DNA of 39,077 nt from positions 1 through 39,077 of the IMG/VR virus record IMGVR_UViG_3300033148_002964. One strand, 5' to 3'. Below are positions 7,648 through 17,176 of the stretch, in pieces (the first letter of the stretch is position 1; each line of letters opens with the position of its first letter). Position numbers and translations under genes: made by a program. Source of the DNA: a virus. A model generated the notes under the pieces. It had not been told where the DNA came from and did no database searches. It saw only the letters and a list, made by a program, of their open reading frames with translations.

Positions 7648-8502
7648 ATGACTTTAAAAGAATTTAGAAAAATAGAAAAGCTCCTAGAGAAAGCTGAGAA
7701 TGAAGCACTAAACGAGGGAGTAGATATAACTTCTAAGAAGTTCCAATTACTTTTAAATGAAATCAAAACAAAACTTTTAGCCGATAAAGGAATAAGCTTG
7801 AGAGAATACGAAGAAATGGAAGAAAAAATAGAAGAGAAACCAAAACCATATATTCCAGAAGGAATATCTATGATTAAGGGAGATAAAGGAGACATGCCAA
7901 CCAAAGAGGAGGTTGAAAAAACAGTAAAGAAGGTTGTCAACAATATAAAGGATGAATTAAAAGCAAAAGATGGAAAAGATGGATATACACCAGTTAAAAA
8001 TAAAGATTATTTTGACGGTAAAGATGGGAGGACTCCAATAGCAGGGGTTGATTTCCCAATGCCGAAAGATGGAGAACGAGGTAAAGATGGAAAATCTATA
8101 GATAAAAAAGAAGTTGAAAAGATGGTTAAAAAAGAAACAAAGAAACAATTAAACGATGCTTTGAAACCATCCTTATTTGGAAAGCCTAAAATATTAAGCA
8201 AGAAAGATATTCAGAAGCAAATCAAGGATTATATGAATAAAAACCTTAATATCAGAATTCCTTTTGGTGGCGGTGGTAGAACATTTCAATTTGCTGATGC
8301 TGAAATCCCTACTGGAACAGTGGACGGTTCAAACAAGACCTTCACAATAGCAAATACACCAGACCCCGTTACATCATTAGCGGTATACGTGAATACTACA
8401 AGGAAAACCCTGACTGAGGATTATACTCTTTCGGGAGCAACAATAACAATGACATCAGCTCCAAGGTCAGGAGCAGTAATAAGATGTGATTACAGATATT
8501 AA
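7648..8502 (+). CDS. Collagen-like virion fibre/appendage protein
   Basis: 284 residues. The N-terminal ~80 residues are helical and Lys/Glu-rich. The centre carries short collagen-like pieces (GDKGD, KDGKDGYTP, GKDGRTP, GERGKDGKS) interrupted by Lys-rich helices. The C-terminal ~80 residues form a beta-rich domain (TGTVDGSNKTFTIANTPDP, VTSLAVYVNTTRKTL, YTLSGATITMTSAPRSG), the sort of small beta-sandwich found at fibre ends. Position between adaptor and adhesin genes supports a structural role. Whether it forms a trimeric fibre or a neck appendage cannot be decided here. Confidence 0.6.
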   Translation: MTLKEFRKIEKLLEKAENEALNEGVDITSKKFQLLLNEIKTKLLADKGISLREYEEMEEKIEEKPKPYIPEGISMIKGDKGDMPTKEEVEKTVKKVVNNIKDELKAKDGKDGYTPVKNKDYFDGKDGRTPIAGVDFPMPKDGERGKDGKSIDKKEVEKMVKKETKKQLNDALKPSLFGKPKILSKKDIQKQIKDYMNKNLNIRIPFGGGGRTFQFADAEIPTGTVDGSNKTFTIANTPDPVTSLAVYVNTTRKTLTEDYTLSGATITMTSAPRSGAVIRCDYRY

Positions 8503-8503
8503 T

Positions 8504-11131
8504 ATGAGAAAACTAATAATACCAGTTTTAATGCTCGGACTATTGTTTAACCTTGGCAGTGTTTATGCTCAAAGTTACGCATATCCAGAGGACGGAGGTA
8601 CTGGAACAACTACATTACCTGCTGCTGGTCAGGTTTTAATTGGATTTGATGGGGATATATATGGTCCTGCTTGGCTTACAGCAGGTGCGAATATAATTAT
8701 CTCTACTTCTTCTGGTGGGATTACTATTGAATCTAGTGGCGGAGCTGCTGGTTCAAGTCAATGGTCAACTTCTACTGGAATGATTTATTACAATAGCGGA
8801 GATGTGGTTATTGGAAGTAATGCAACAATAACAGCACCATTTTGGTTTGATTATACAAATGACATTTTACACTTAAGCGAACTAAACATGGAAGGAGACT
8901 TACTTCCAGCTACTACTGCGATTTATGATTTAGGAAACTCAAGTTATGTTTGGAAAGACGTCTATGGAACTACTTTTTATGGAGATGGTTCTAATCTAAC
9001 TGATGTAGGTGCTGCGGCGGCTTCAGCTCTTACTGCTTCTTGTAAAGTAAATGAGGGAGCTGGAATATCTAAAGGGCAATGTGTCTATATTTCAGGAGCA
9101 ACGGGCAATATGGCACAAGTTTCCTTATGCAACAATACAGTTAATGGAAAGCACTCTTTCTTTGGACTGGCGGCTGAAACACAAGCAGATGGACAAAACA
9201 TTCTTATTAGAAAAGCAGGAGAACTTACTAATGTAGATACAGATGGAACTGGAGTTCCTGGAACTTCAGAAAATTGGAATGATGGAGATTGTTTATTTAT
9301 GTCCACTAATGGAAATCTTACTAATATTAAACCTACCTCGGGAACAGTTCATAAAGTAGGGCAAGTTACTCAAGCAAATGGCAGCACTGGAAGAATTGAA
9401 GTTGTATCACACGAAGGAGCTTATATTACAGTTCCGCTTAGTGAAATACCTTTTATTAGAATGGGTGGAGATACCGCCACAAGCACAGCAGATTTTAGAA
9501 ATTATAGCAATGCTACCTATTTAACAATAGATGCTTTAGGAAACCTTGCTGCTACTGGAACTATAACAGCAGGAGGAGATATTACAGGAGCTAATCTTAA
9601 TATCTCTAATTGGGACAATGCCTATACAGGTTGGAATGCAAGCAATTCTAACTGGGACTTAGGCTATTCAGGGTATGTAATAGTAAATGCAAGCTCATCT
9701 GGTTGGGATGTCGCAGAGGGTTTAGTTACCGCTAATCACTCTAACTGGACGAGTGCTTATGACATAGTAAACGCATCAAGCTCAAGTTGGGATGTTACGC
9801 AGGGAATTGTGTCAGCGTCCAGCTCAAATTGGGATGAAGCCTATGGCTGGGGTGATTGGAGTGAAGAAGGATTTTTAACTGCCGAGACAGACCCAGTCTG
9901 GATAGCTGCTTCAAGTAGCTTTGTCCTATGGGCTTCGGCATCAACAACGAACTGGGATAATACTCAAGGGATAGTAAGTGCATCAAGTAGCAACTGGGAT
10001 ATTGCTCATGGTTGGGGAAACCATGGAGATGTAGGATATTTAGAAACAGAATTAGACCCGATATGGATTGCCGCATCAAGCAGTTTTATATTATGGGAGG
10101 CAGCATCTACGACTAACTGGGACGCAGCTTACGGATGGGGCGACCATTCTGGAGAAGGGTATTTAACAGTAGAAACTGACCCTGTGTGGATTGCAGCTTC
10201 CTCAAGTTATGTTTTGTGGGCAGCAGCATCAACTTCAGCGTGGGATGTTGCGGAAGGAATAGTAACAGCAAACAATGCAAACTGGACAGCAGCCTATAAT
10301 ATAGTTAATGCAAGTTCTTCTAATTGGGACGTAGCACAAGGATTAGTAGCTGCTAATAACACCAACTGGACTTCTGCTTATGATATTGTGAATGCTTCTT
10401 CAAGTAACTGGGATGCTGCGTTTGGATGGGGTGATTGGTCAGGAGAGGGGTTTTTAACCACAATAACTCCCGAAGATTTAACCGTTGCTAATGCTACTAC
10501 CGATGAATATGTTTTATCTTATGAGACAACAGGAAATACTTTTGAGTGGGTTGCGGCTGGAACAGGGGATATTACAGATGTATATAATTGTAATACTGGT
10601 GATTGTAGTGCAATAGTAATGGGAGCAGGAGATTCTTTGGTTTGTGATGGTGGTTCTATAGAATTACCACAAGATGATACCACAGACGCAGTAGGAGAAA
10701 TGCAATTAGATACTACAGATACAACTTTTATAATCCACGACGGAACAGCTAATAGAGTTTTCGGAGACGATATTTACCAAATGAACTTTACTATCTACGC
10801 AGACGCTTCTTGGGACGCAGAAGCTGTGCCTATTTGGCAAGCACCAAAGGATATGGCAGTAACAATAGTCCAGATAGACGCTGCTGTTATGCCGAACACA
10901 GGAGACACATTAGCATTTAACGTTGAAGAAAGAGCTTGGGCAAGTTTAAACTCTGCTGGGACTGATATTATGGCAGAGCTGACTGCTGACGCCTCAGGAG
11001 AGTCAACTACTACCTTTTCTAATGCTGGAATAGCAGCAAGGGCTCACCTTGTATTTACTACAGGAGCTTCGGCAGCAAGTGGAACTGACGCAATAACAGG
11101 GACAATTTATTATCGTAAAAATGTTGAATAA
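8504..11131 (+). CDS. Large repeat-rich tail fibre/adhesin with signal peptide
   Basis: 875 residues from the ATG at 8504. An upstream in-frame ATG at 8486 is rejected because it lies inside the previous gene and 8504 follows an A/T leader. Residues 1-22 look like a Sec signal peptide: MRK, a hydrophobic core, then VYA before QSYA. The next part has tail-fibre signatures (GGTGTTTLPAAGQVLIG, TTFYGDGSNLTDVG). Residues ~366-653 consist of repeats built on SNWDxAYGWGDWS and ASSSxWDVAxG units joined by TAETDPVWIAASSS. The C-terminus is a separate beta domain. A cleavable signal peptide is odd for a virion protein and may mean export before assembly or display on the cell. Confidence 0.75.
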   Translation: MRKLIIPVLMLGLLFNLGSVYAQSYAYPEDGGTGTTTLPAAGQVLIGFDGDIYGPAWLTAGANIIISTSSGGITIESSGGAAGSSQWSTSTGMIYYNSGDVVIGSNATITAPFWFDYTNDILHLSELNMEGDLLPATTAIYDLGNSSYVWKDVYGTTFYGDGSNLTDVGAAAASALTASCKVNEGAGISKGQCVYISGATGNMAQVSLCNNTVNGKHSFFGLAAETQADGQNILIRKAGELTNVDTDGTGVPGTSENWNDGDCLFMSTNGNLTNIKPTSGTVHKVGQVTQANGSTGRIEVVSHEGAYITVPLSEIPFIRMGGDTATSTADFRNYSNATYLTIDALGNLAATGTITAGGDITGANLNISNWDNAYTGWNASNSNWDLGYSGYVIVNASSSGWDVAEGLVTANHSNWTSAYDIVNASSSSWDVTQGIVSASSSNWDEAYGWGDWSEEGFLTAETDPVWIAASSSFVLWASASTTNWDNTQGIVSASSSNWDIAHGWGNHGDVGYLETELDPIWIAASSSFILWEAASTTNWDAAYGWGDHSGEGYLTVETDPVWIAASSSYVLWAAASTSAWDVAEGIVTANNANWTAAYNIVNASSSNWDVAQGLVAANNTNWTSAYDIVNASSSNWDAAFGWGDWSGEGFLTTITPEDLTVANATTDEYVLSYETTGNTFEWVAAGTGDITDVYNCNTGDCSAIVMGAGDSLVCDGGSIELPQDDTTDAVGEMQLDTTDTTFIIHDGTANRVFGDDIYQMNFTIYADASWDAEAVPIWQAPKDMAVTIVQIDAAVMPNTGDTLAFNVEERAWASLNSAGTDIMAELTADASGESTTTFSNAGIAARAHLVFTTGASAASGTDAITGTIYYRKNVE
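9604..10461 (+). repeat. Tandem degenerate coding repeats in the adhesin gene
   Basis: Within the adhesin, units such as NASSSNWD, TANxxNWTSAYDIV, AYGWGDWSGEGFLT and ETDPVWIAASSSxVLW recur many times in alternating order. They are clear at protein level but diverged at DNA level (synonymous changes), so they are old repeats and not a recent slippage array. Similar YGWGDHS-type repeats occur in phage tail fibres. Recombination between units could vary fibre length or host range. Confidence 0.8.
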
Positions 11132-12026
11132 ATTATCAAATTTTAATAAAGGGTTTTTATCAAGCATTGGTGCTGTATTGTGTTTCTCAGTTATTACAAC
11201 CTTTGGAGTAATAGTTTTTAGGAGTGGGATTAGTCCCTTGTCTATTTTGACCTTCAGGGCATTAATAACGGGACTCCTATTGTTTTTAACAGTTCTCTTG
11301 AGTAGAAAGTTGTCTTTTAAGATTGAAAGGCAAGATAGATTAAAAGTGCTCATCAGTAGTATATTGTTATCTGTTCATCTTGTTCTATTTTGGCAAGGAG
11401 TTAAAATTCTTATACATATTCCAACTATCTATGCTGCGTATTTTACATACCCATTTTGGATACTTATTTTTTCTTGTATCTTCTTAAGTAAAAGATTCAC
11501 TAAAATTAAATGGTTAAGTTTATTACTGGGAACCGTAGGAACATTTTTTGCTCTTGGTTTTTTACCGTCATTATCGTTAGCAGGAATCAATATATATGGA
11601 ATTGGATTGGTGCTGTCATGTGCGGCAATCTGGGGTGCGACAATTTTAATTAATAGGCGATTATTTAAGAAGTATAGTGTATTTGTTATTCTGTTTTACA
11701 ATTTTGTTGTCTCGTTTTTTATCTTCAGTTTATTTCAGAGTCCTAAAATAATGTTAGAACAAATAAGTGTAGTTAGTTATAATACTCTATTTTATCTCTT
11801 AATGATTGCTATTATTTCAACCTATCTTGCCTTTGTATTTCTTTCAAATGCCATTAAAAGATTTGGTAGTGCTAATTGGGGAATTACAAATCTTTCATCT
11901 CCTATCTTTAATGCGATAGTTGCATTTATGTTTTTAGGACAATTAGTAAAAGGTTGGTATCAGGCATTCGGCATTTTATTAACAATGATGGGAGTATATT
12001 TACTTTATAAAAACAAAAAAGTATGA
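11121..12026 (+). CDS. EamA/DMT-family membrane transporter
   Basis: 301 residues, almost entirely hydrophobic, with about ten membrane segments in two similar halves, the EamA duplication of drug/metabolite transporters. Family-like segments include SILTFRALITGLLLFL, an early Trp/Gly segment in FWQGVKIL, ALGFLP, CAAIWGATILINRRLF and the C-terminal GITNLSSPIFNAIVAFMFLGQ. Members export or exchange small metabolites such as amino acids or nucleotides across the inner membrane. It overlaps the adhesin gene by 11 bases and the following ligase-like gene by 4, so it is part of the virion operon. Phages rarely carry such transporters. Substrate unknown. Confidence 0.85.
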   Translation: MLNKLSNFNKGFLSSIGAVLCFSVITTFGVIVFRSGISPLSILTFRALITGLLLFLTVLLSRKLSFKIERQDRLKVLISSILLSVHLVLFWQGVKILIHIPTIYAAYFTYPFWILIFSCIFLSKRFTKIKWLSLLLGTVGTFFALGFLPSLSLAGINIYGIGLVLSCAAIWGATILINRRLFKKYSVFVILFYNFVVSFFIFSLFQSPKIMLEQISVVSYNTLFYLLMIAIISTYLAFVFLSNAIKRFGSANWGITNLSSPIFNAIVAFMFLGQLVKGWYQAFGILLTMMGVYLLYKNKKV

Positions 12027-12859
12027 GGATTTTAAATCTGATGATTTTAATAATAAATAAATTATTGAAGTTTTTTCACTTTTATCCTTTAAGCAAAGGA
12101 AGTATTCGTTATATTGACTTAGGAAAGGTTGGTGGGGCAGAGATTTCGGCTGAACACGAATTAACAATGCATCTTAATCTTAAAACCCCAATAATAACTA
12201 CTTTTTGTGCCAAAAAGCCAACATTAACAATGACTGGAAATTATAAAATAAATAAGTATCTCTATCCTGATAAAATTCCAGAAAATGTTGATATTGCGAG
12301 AATATATTACCAGAGAGAAGGAGCAGGTTCTTTATATGTAGATGAAAATATACCTTTTATGCATTTACATATTAAAGAAAAGGACTTGCCAAAGAATATT
12401 CAGAAGATATGTTTTGCTTCTATAGCAAGAGTTTTAAGAGAATATAATATTTTTGCCACAATAAATCCACGGAAACAAGGAAGCAATGACTTGGTTATTA
12501 AAGAGAATGGTCTTTACAAAAAAGTTGCAGGAGATTGGAGATATAGTTACAAGAAAGGATGGGTAACTTATGGAATTACTCTTTTCTTCAAACCTAATTT
12601 TGGGATTATGAGGCAAGTTTTTAAAATGGATACTGCGAAGATGAGAGAAAAGGAAGTTACGAGAATTGAAGATGCAGTAATAGGAGTTGGAGAGAATTTG
12701 AATCAAGATGAAATAATTAAAAAAATAATTGGTTTAATAGTAGATAGACTTGGGTATAACTTAGTTGTGTCTGAATTTACCTCTGAAGAAAGACAAGTAA
12801 TGAATAGTATCGTCCCACTTTTATCTTCTGAAAATTGGATTAAAAATGCTAAACGATGA
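12023..12859 (+). CDS. Lipoate-protein-ligase-like protein (BPL/LplA/LipB fold)
   Basis: 278 residues. The body follows the LplA pattern: an N-terminal DLGKV...SAEHELTMHL, FCAKKPTLTMTGNYKINKY, the YYQREGAGSLYVDE segment at the place of the RR-x-SGGGAV-Y-H-D loop, then GSNDLVIKENGLYKKVAGDW. In the last, Lys167 aligns with the catalytic Lys of the family (R-K-V-S-G). GITLFF and MREKEVTRIEDAVIGVG follow, as in ligases. The glycine loop is reduced (GAG), so activity on lipoate, octanoate or another acyl/biotin-like group is uncertain. A short hydrophobic stretch lies at residues 4-16. Directly downstream of the transporter, so the two may work together. The ligase call is from my own alignment by eye. 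Confidence 0.6.
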   Translation: MRILNLMILIINKLLKFFHFYPLSKGSIRYIDLGKVGGAEISAEHELTMHLNLKTPIITTFCAKKPTLTMTGNYKINKYLYPDKIPENVDIARIYYQREGAGSLYVDENIPFMHLHIKEKDLPKNIQKICFASIARVLREYNIFATINPRKQGSNDLVIKENGLYKKVAGDWRYSYKKGWVTYGITLFFKPNFGIMRQVFKMDTAKMREKEVTRIEDAVIGVGENLNQDEIIKKIIGLIVDRLGYNLVVSEFTSEERQVMNSIVPLLSSENWIKNAKR

Positions 12860-14430
12860 ACGAAATAATATCTAAAAGAACAGAAAGAAATAAAACCTAT
12901 GACTTAGGAGGAAAGAAATATAGGTTGGTTTGTCATTGTAAGCCGATTCATTACATAGACAGTAAGAGGGATTGGAAAGATATAGAGTTAGATTTTCAAG
13001 ATGACAGAAAGGGTAATTGGATAGCTGACAAAAACAAGGTTAGTGTTGGATTTAGAAAAGACAAGAAGTTCTATAAGTACTTTGGATTAAGATATGATGA
13101 GGCACATCAATTTGAAGGAACCCTTAAAGAGATTACATTGGATGGAATAAAGAAAGTTCAAGGAGATACTGTTAGTTCTTTACAAAGAAAATCAAAAACG
13201 GAGATTGTCCATCAACTAAATTCTGGAATTGAGATTGTAAACCAGATAAACGAAGTTAGTTTAAAAACCTTTGTTAAGCCCAACAATCCAATTGAGCATT
13301 TTAAAATAGTAGAAGAATTACATTTAAAAGGATTGACTTGTAGTAATAAAAAAGAGGGCAGTAAGTATGTTCCAGATGAACATAACAGATTTAATTTTAT
13401 AGACGAGAACAAAGAATTAAAGTTTTGGATTAACCAACCATTTTTAAAAGATAATACAGGAGAACATTTCCAAAATATAGAACACACATTACAGGATGTT
13501 GGTGGACATTTACTCTATACTAAAGTTCCAACAATAGAAGGACAAGATGATTTGTTGTTGGCTCAATATCCAATTTTAATTGATACAAATACTTATTATA
13601 GTTCTACTGCTGATGGGTATGTTAATAATAATGGTGCTGATTTTACAACGGTTCGTGAAGCTGGAACTGGAGTAAATGTGTATCCTAATGATGATTATAC
13701 CAATTATGACCTTGGAAGATGTTCTTATTATTCCAAAGGTGGTCATAATATCAGTCGTTCTTTTTTCTATTTTGATACTTCTGATTTGCCCGATGAAGCT
13801 ACTGTAACTGTTGCGACATTAAAAGTTTATGGAAAAAGTAATGATAACTACGATGTTTGTGCTCAAAAAGGAATACAAGCAGCTACATTGACTACTGCTG
13901 ATTATGATTCATTCGTTGGAACAACTGGAGATAATGACCCCGATGGCAGAGAATATGGGCATATTACTTGGGTTATTGACCAATATAATTCAATTTCTTT
14001 TAATCAAACAGGTAAAGATGATGTAAATAAAACAGGAACTACAAAAGTTTGTGTTAGAGAATATACCCACGATTATTTAAATTCTGCTCCAACGGAAGAT
14101 TTATATAACGGTGGTTATTATGCAGAACAGTCAGGTACAGATAAAGACCCAAAACTTGAAATAGATTATACAGAGAATGGAGACGACTATCGTAGAAGAA
14201 TAATAATAAATGGATTTATGAAAATTAAAACAGCAATAATCATAGGAGGATTGATTACAAGTTTCGCAATAGGAGCTTTAATTGACTCCATAAGACCTTG
14301 TGAATACTATGTCTGGCACGAAGGTAAAAAACAATGTGTGTCAGAACAACTAAAAGAATACATAGAAAACGTTGAAGTCGGCAACGTTGACCGCTTAAAA
14401 TCTAAAAGAGGAGTTAAAATAAACCAATGA
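12856..14430 (+). CDS. DNRLRE-like virion protein with C-terminal membrane segment
   Basis: 524 residues. Residues 1-245 are a mixed domain rich in charged beta strands. About 246-430 (TYYSSTADGYVNNNGADFT, RSFFYFDTSDLPDEATVTVATLKVYG, DPKLEIDYTE) look like a DNRLRE-type beta-sandwich found in surface and fibre proteins. From Met 455 (14218) the character changes to a lipophilic segment KTAIIIGGLITSFAIGALI followed by a Cys-containing tail. That ATG may start a separate 70-residue membrane protein or the fusion may be real; nothing in the sequence separates them, and there is no stop between. The gene overlaps both neighbours by 4 bases. Confidence 0.6.
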   Translation: MNEIISKRTERNKTYDLGGKKYRLVCHCKPIHYIDSKRDWKDIELDFQDDRKGNWIADKNKVSVGFRKDKKFYKYFGLRYDEAHQFEGTLKEITLDGIKKVQGDTVSSLQRKSKTEIVHQLNSGIEIVNQINEVSLKTFVKPNNPIEHFKIVEELHLKGLTCSNKKEGSKYVPDEHNRFNFIDENKELKFWINQPFLKDNTGEHFQNIEHTLQDVGGHLLYTKVPTIEGQDDLLLAQYPILIDTNTYYSSTADGYVNNNGADFTTVREAGTGVNVYPNDDYTNYDLGRCSYYSKGGHNISRSFFYFDTSDLPDEATVTVATLKVYGKSNDNYDVCAQKGIQAATLTTADYDSFVGTTGDNDPDGREYGHITWVIDQYNSISFNQTGKDDVNKTGTTKVCVREYTHDYLNSAPTEDLYNGGYYAEQSGTDKDPKLEIDYTENGDDYRRRIIINGFMKIKTAIIIGGLITSFAIGALIDSIRPCEYYVWHEGKKQCVSEQLKEYIENVEVGNVDRLKSKRGVKINQ

Positions 14431-14726
14431 AAAAAGAAACAACAATACTTTTATTTATAATAATGCTTGTGTTTGTCTTGGTGTCGATGAGTTGGAACAT
14501 CTCATTAAAGGCAGGCATCAAAGAAAAAGAACAACAAGAAGCACTAGAAATAGAATACCAAGCAAAAATAAGTGAAGGAAGAGAACTTAGATTACAAGAA
14601 ATATTGGGAAGCATAAAAAATACAGGAATGTATACGATAAATATTCTTGATGATGATGGAGAGATTTCAGACAAAGTAATTTTAATACAATATAAAATAC
14701 CAATAGAAGAACTAATAGAAGAATAA
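14427..14726 (+). CDS. Small membrane-anchored protein of unknown function
   Basis: 99 residues. Residues 5-27 (TTILLFIIMLVFVLVSMSWNI) form one N-terminal membrane anchor, followed by a Glu/Lys helix and a beta-like end (YTINILDDDGEISDKVILIQYKI). The ATG overlaps the preceding TGA (ATGA). The single N-terminal anchor plus periplasmic coiled region recalls a spanin component or a virion membrane-docking protein, but no specific motif supports either and I do not assign one. Confidence 0.6.
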   Translation: MKKETTILLFIIMLVFVLVSMSWNISLKAGIKEKEQQEALEIEYQAKISEGRELRLQEILGSIKNTGMYTINILDDDGEISDKVILIQYKIPIEELIEE

Positions 14727-14727
14727 T

Positions 14728-16212
14728 ATGGCAAAACCAATAATAGAAATTAACGATTTTAAAGGAGGAATGACCCTCAGTAGTAAGATGGGGCGTTCTG
14801 ACCAGTTCAAAATCGGGGAAGGATTAGACTTTAGTTCAAGACCAGGGAAACTAGCTCCAGGAACTGCTTGGAGTGCAATGACATTAACGGGAACAAGTAC
14901 TATTCCTACTGGATTTAATGCTATGGTTGATGCCAGAAAAGGTGGTTATATGTGGTTTGCAGGAAAAGACACTAAGATTTATTATAAGAACGCTATCAGC
15001 ACAATCCTTTTGTCTACTGACTCAGACCAAACAGGAGAGATACGAGATATGGAAGAGTTTGATGAAAGATTAGTATTTATACAGGACACTACGCTAGGAA
15101 TTAAGGATTTAACTGCTGGACTTACTGCTGGTTATACTTTTAATTTTAAAACTGGATTTCAAAATAAAACATATCACCCTATTCATTTAGCGGCAGATAA
15201 CAATATTTACATAGGAAATGGACAATACGTAGGAAAAGCTACCACGCTTGATACAAGTACTGATGTCTCTGTTAACGCTTTAGACTTAGTGGATAATTGG
15301 AATGTAAGGGCTCTATCAGACTTCGGTTATCGTTATTTGGCAGTAGGAGCTAACTATGGAAGCGAAACAAAGCCTTCTAAGGCAAAGATATTTTTATGGG
15401 ATAGAGAAGCTAGTTCTTGGAACGATGAGATAGCCATACCAGAATCAGAAATTAAAGCGACAATATATACAGCAGGATTTTTGTGGGTATGGGCAGGAAA
15501 GAGTTGCAACCTATATGTAGTTCCTGAAAGTTCAAGAACAGCTACGAAGATGTTCTCCTTTGGAAGGGAAGACCCACAGCTATCTCACGAAGTTTATCCT
15601 AAGGCAGTAGTTGCCAGAAAGGGAACTATTTACTTCGCATTATCTAGAGTTAAAGAAGCGTCTTCTGCTAGGAACCCAGCAGCTATTTATAGCTTTCCAG
15701 CTGACCCAAACAAGTTTACATTAAATTTAATTAAGCAAGAAACTGGATATGATGATTACTTTTATAGTTTAGCTGCAAAACCAGAATCATACGGAGAATT
15801 GTATGCCAGTTATTATGACGGGACAAAATACTATTTAGAAAGAGAAAATATATCTACCAACGAGGCATATTATAAAGACACAGGAACATACGAGAGCTTT
15901 ACTTATAGTGCTCCAGCAGGACAACAAATAGTAGCAGAGAAGTTTGGAATTGAATTTGACCCATTCATATCTACTCACACAGGAGACATAGCCCTTTACT
16001 ACAAAAAAGACAATGATGCTAATTGGACTGAACTGATTGATGTTGATGCAAATATTTCCAAGGTATACGAAGCAACGGTAAGAAAATACTTGCGATGTAG
16101 TTCTTTAAAGCTAAAAGTAACCATAAGAGGAGCTTCAAGTTCTACTTATGCGTCAGAAAGACCATTTATTAGTAGAATTTATGTACTTGGAGGACTAACA
16201 TCTAAACCATAA
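14728..16212 (+). CDS. Virion tail/hub protein with beta-propeller-like repeats
   Basis: 494 residues, beta-rich throughout. Recurrent W-A-G-type blades (YMWFAGKDTKIYYK, FLWVWAGKSCNLYVV, IFLWDREASSW, IYSFPADPNKF) suggest a propeller or repeated beta fold. The opening IIEINDFKGGMTLSSKMG is common in tail proteins that follow gp4-like adaptors, and the length is near that of the P22 gp10 stabilisation protein (about 470). The equivalence to gp10 is inference from length and order. It is preceded by a one-base gap and followed by a TAATG overlap. Confidence 0.5.
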   Translation: MAKPIIEINDFKGGMTLSSKMGRSDQFKIGEGLDFSSRPGKLAPGTAWSAMTLTGTSTIPTGFNAMVDARKGGYMWFAGKDTKIYYKNAISTILLSTDSDQTGEIRDMEEFDERLVFIQDTTLGIKDLTAGLTAGYTFNFKTGFQNKTYHPIHLAADNNIYIGNGQYVGKATTLDTSTDVSVNALDLVDNWNVRALSDFGYRYLAVGANYGSETKPSKAKIFLWDREASSWNDEIAIPESEIKATIYTAGFLWVWAGKSCNLYVVPESSRTATKMFSFGREDPQLSHEVYPKAVVARKGTIYFALSRVKEASSARNPAAIYSFPADPNKFTLNLIKQETGYDDYFYSLAAKPESYGELYASYYDGTKYYLERENISTNEAYYKDTGTYESFTYSAPAGQQIVAEKFGIEFDPFISTHTGDIALYYKKDNDANWTELIDVDANISKVYEATVRKYLRCSSLKLKVTIRGASSSTYASERPFISRIYVLGGLTSKP

Positions 16213-17150
16213 TGACAGAAGAAAAAGAAAAAACTGAAGAACAGGAAGAACCATTGAAAGTCCTAGAACCAGAAGAGGTAATAATAAAGTATCCTGAACA
16301 TACAAAGTCTTCTAATATAGATGATGATTTAGGTAATCAATTAACCAAAAGCGAAAAAGACGAACTATTAGGTGCCTCTTATGGTATTTATGATGCAGGA
16401 GATATCAGAGTGGTCTTAGAGAGTAGCATGAACATATCTACGGCTACTTCCTACGAGAAGGTAAAAGAGATTAGAATAGATAAGCCAGGAGAGTTAAGAA
16501 TTAGATTTGACATAAAACCAGAACATTATGGAAGTCCACAAGAAACAGCATATGGAAGGATATATAAAAATGGAGCAGCAGTAGGAGCAGTTCAATCAAG
16601 TACTGACTACACTCAATGGATTACAAAAACAGAAGATATTAGTGGTTGGGAAGCAGGAGATTATCTTCAGTTATATGTTAAGACCTCTGACGCTAACAGT
16701 GATACTTATGTTCGCAACCTAGAGATACTATGCGACTCTTACGCTGATTCAATGAATTGGGCAGAACTTTCTACGGGAGCATTAACTGCAAGCGAGGTGT
16801 GGATTGCTAATTCTCACAAGGAAACAATAACGGACTCGTTAACATATGTAAAAATGAAAGAAATACAAATCATAAAGGGAGGAACATATAGGACATCATT
16901 TGATTTAGCAGCGACAGGAGGAGCAGGGTCTATGTATGGGAAAATCTATAAGAATGGAGGAGCTATAGGAACAGAACGCACTCATAGCAGCGAAACTTAT
17001 GCTACATATACTGAAGATTTTACATTTGCAGCAGGAGACCTTGTTCAGGTTTACGCACATAAAGGAACCTCTAATGCTGGAATAATGAATTTCAAACTTG
17101 GAGTTAGTGCATTATCAGAATATGCACAAGTATTAAAAGATGAAGTATAA
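16212..17150 (+). CDS. Virion protein with a duplicated beta domain
   Basis: 312 residues. After an acidic N-terminal ~50 residues come two copies of a ~90-residue beta domain. Copy 1 (about 78-175) and copy 2 (about 205-305) share the order: Y-x-K-V/M-K-E-I, G-x-x-R-x-x-F-D, YGRIYKNGAAVG versus YGKIYKNGGAIG, then AGDYLQLYVK versus AGDLVQVYAH. Such carbohydrate-binding-like or jelly-roll repeats are common in fibres and decoration proteins. It probably makes part of the tail tip or a surface decoration. No enzyme residues recognised. Confidence 0.55.
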   Translation: MTEEKEKTEEQEEPLKVLEPEEVIIKYPEHTKSSNIDDDLGNQLTKSEKDELLGASYGIYDAGDIRVVLESSMNISTATSYEKVKEIRIDKPGELRIRFDIKPEHYGSPQETAYGRIYKNGAAVGAVQSSTDYTQWITKTEDISGWEAGDYLQLYVKTSDANSDTYVRNLEILCDSYADSMNWAELSTGALTASEVWIANSHKETITDSLTYVKMKEIQIIKGGTYRTSFDLAATGGAGSMYGKIYKNGGAIGTERTHSSETYATYTEDFTFAAGDLVQVYAHKGTSNAGIMNFKLGVSALSEYAQVLKDEV

Positions 17151-17176
17151 AGGTCAAATAAAATAACAAAATAAAT

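Noticed and set aside
9795-10079. Antisense frame in the adhesin repeats
   Set aside because: A shadow of the repetitive coding strand with no leader or family.
14218-14430. Separate 70-residue membrane protein starting at 14218
   Set aside because: Possible, since the character changes at this Met, but it is in the same uninterrupted frame as the upstream gene, so I annotate one gene and note the alternative.
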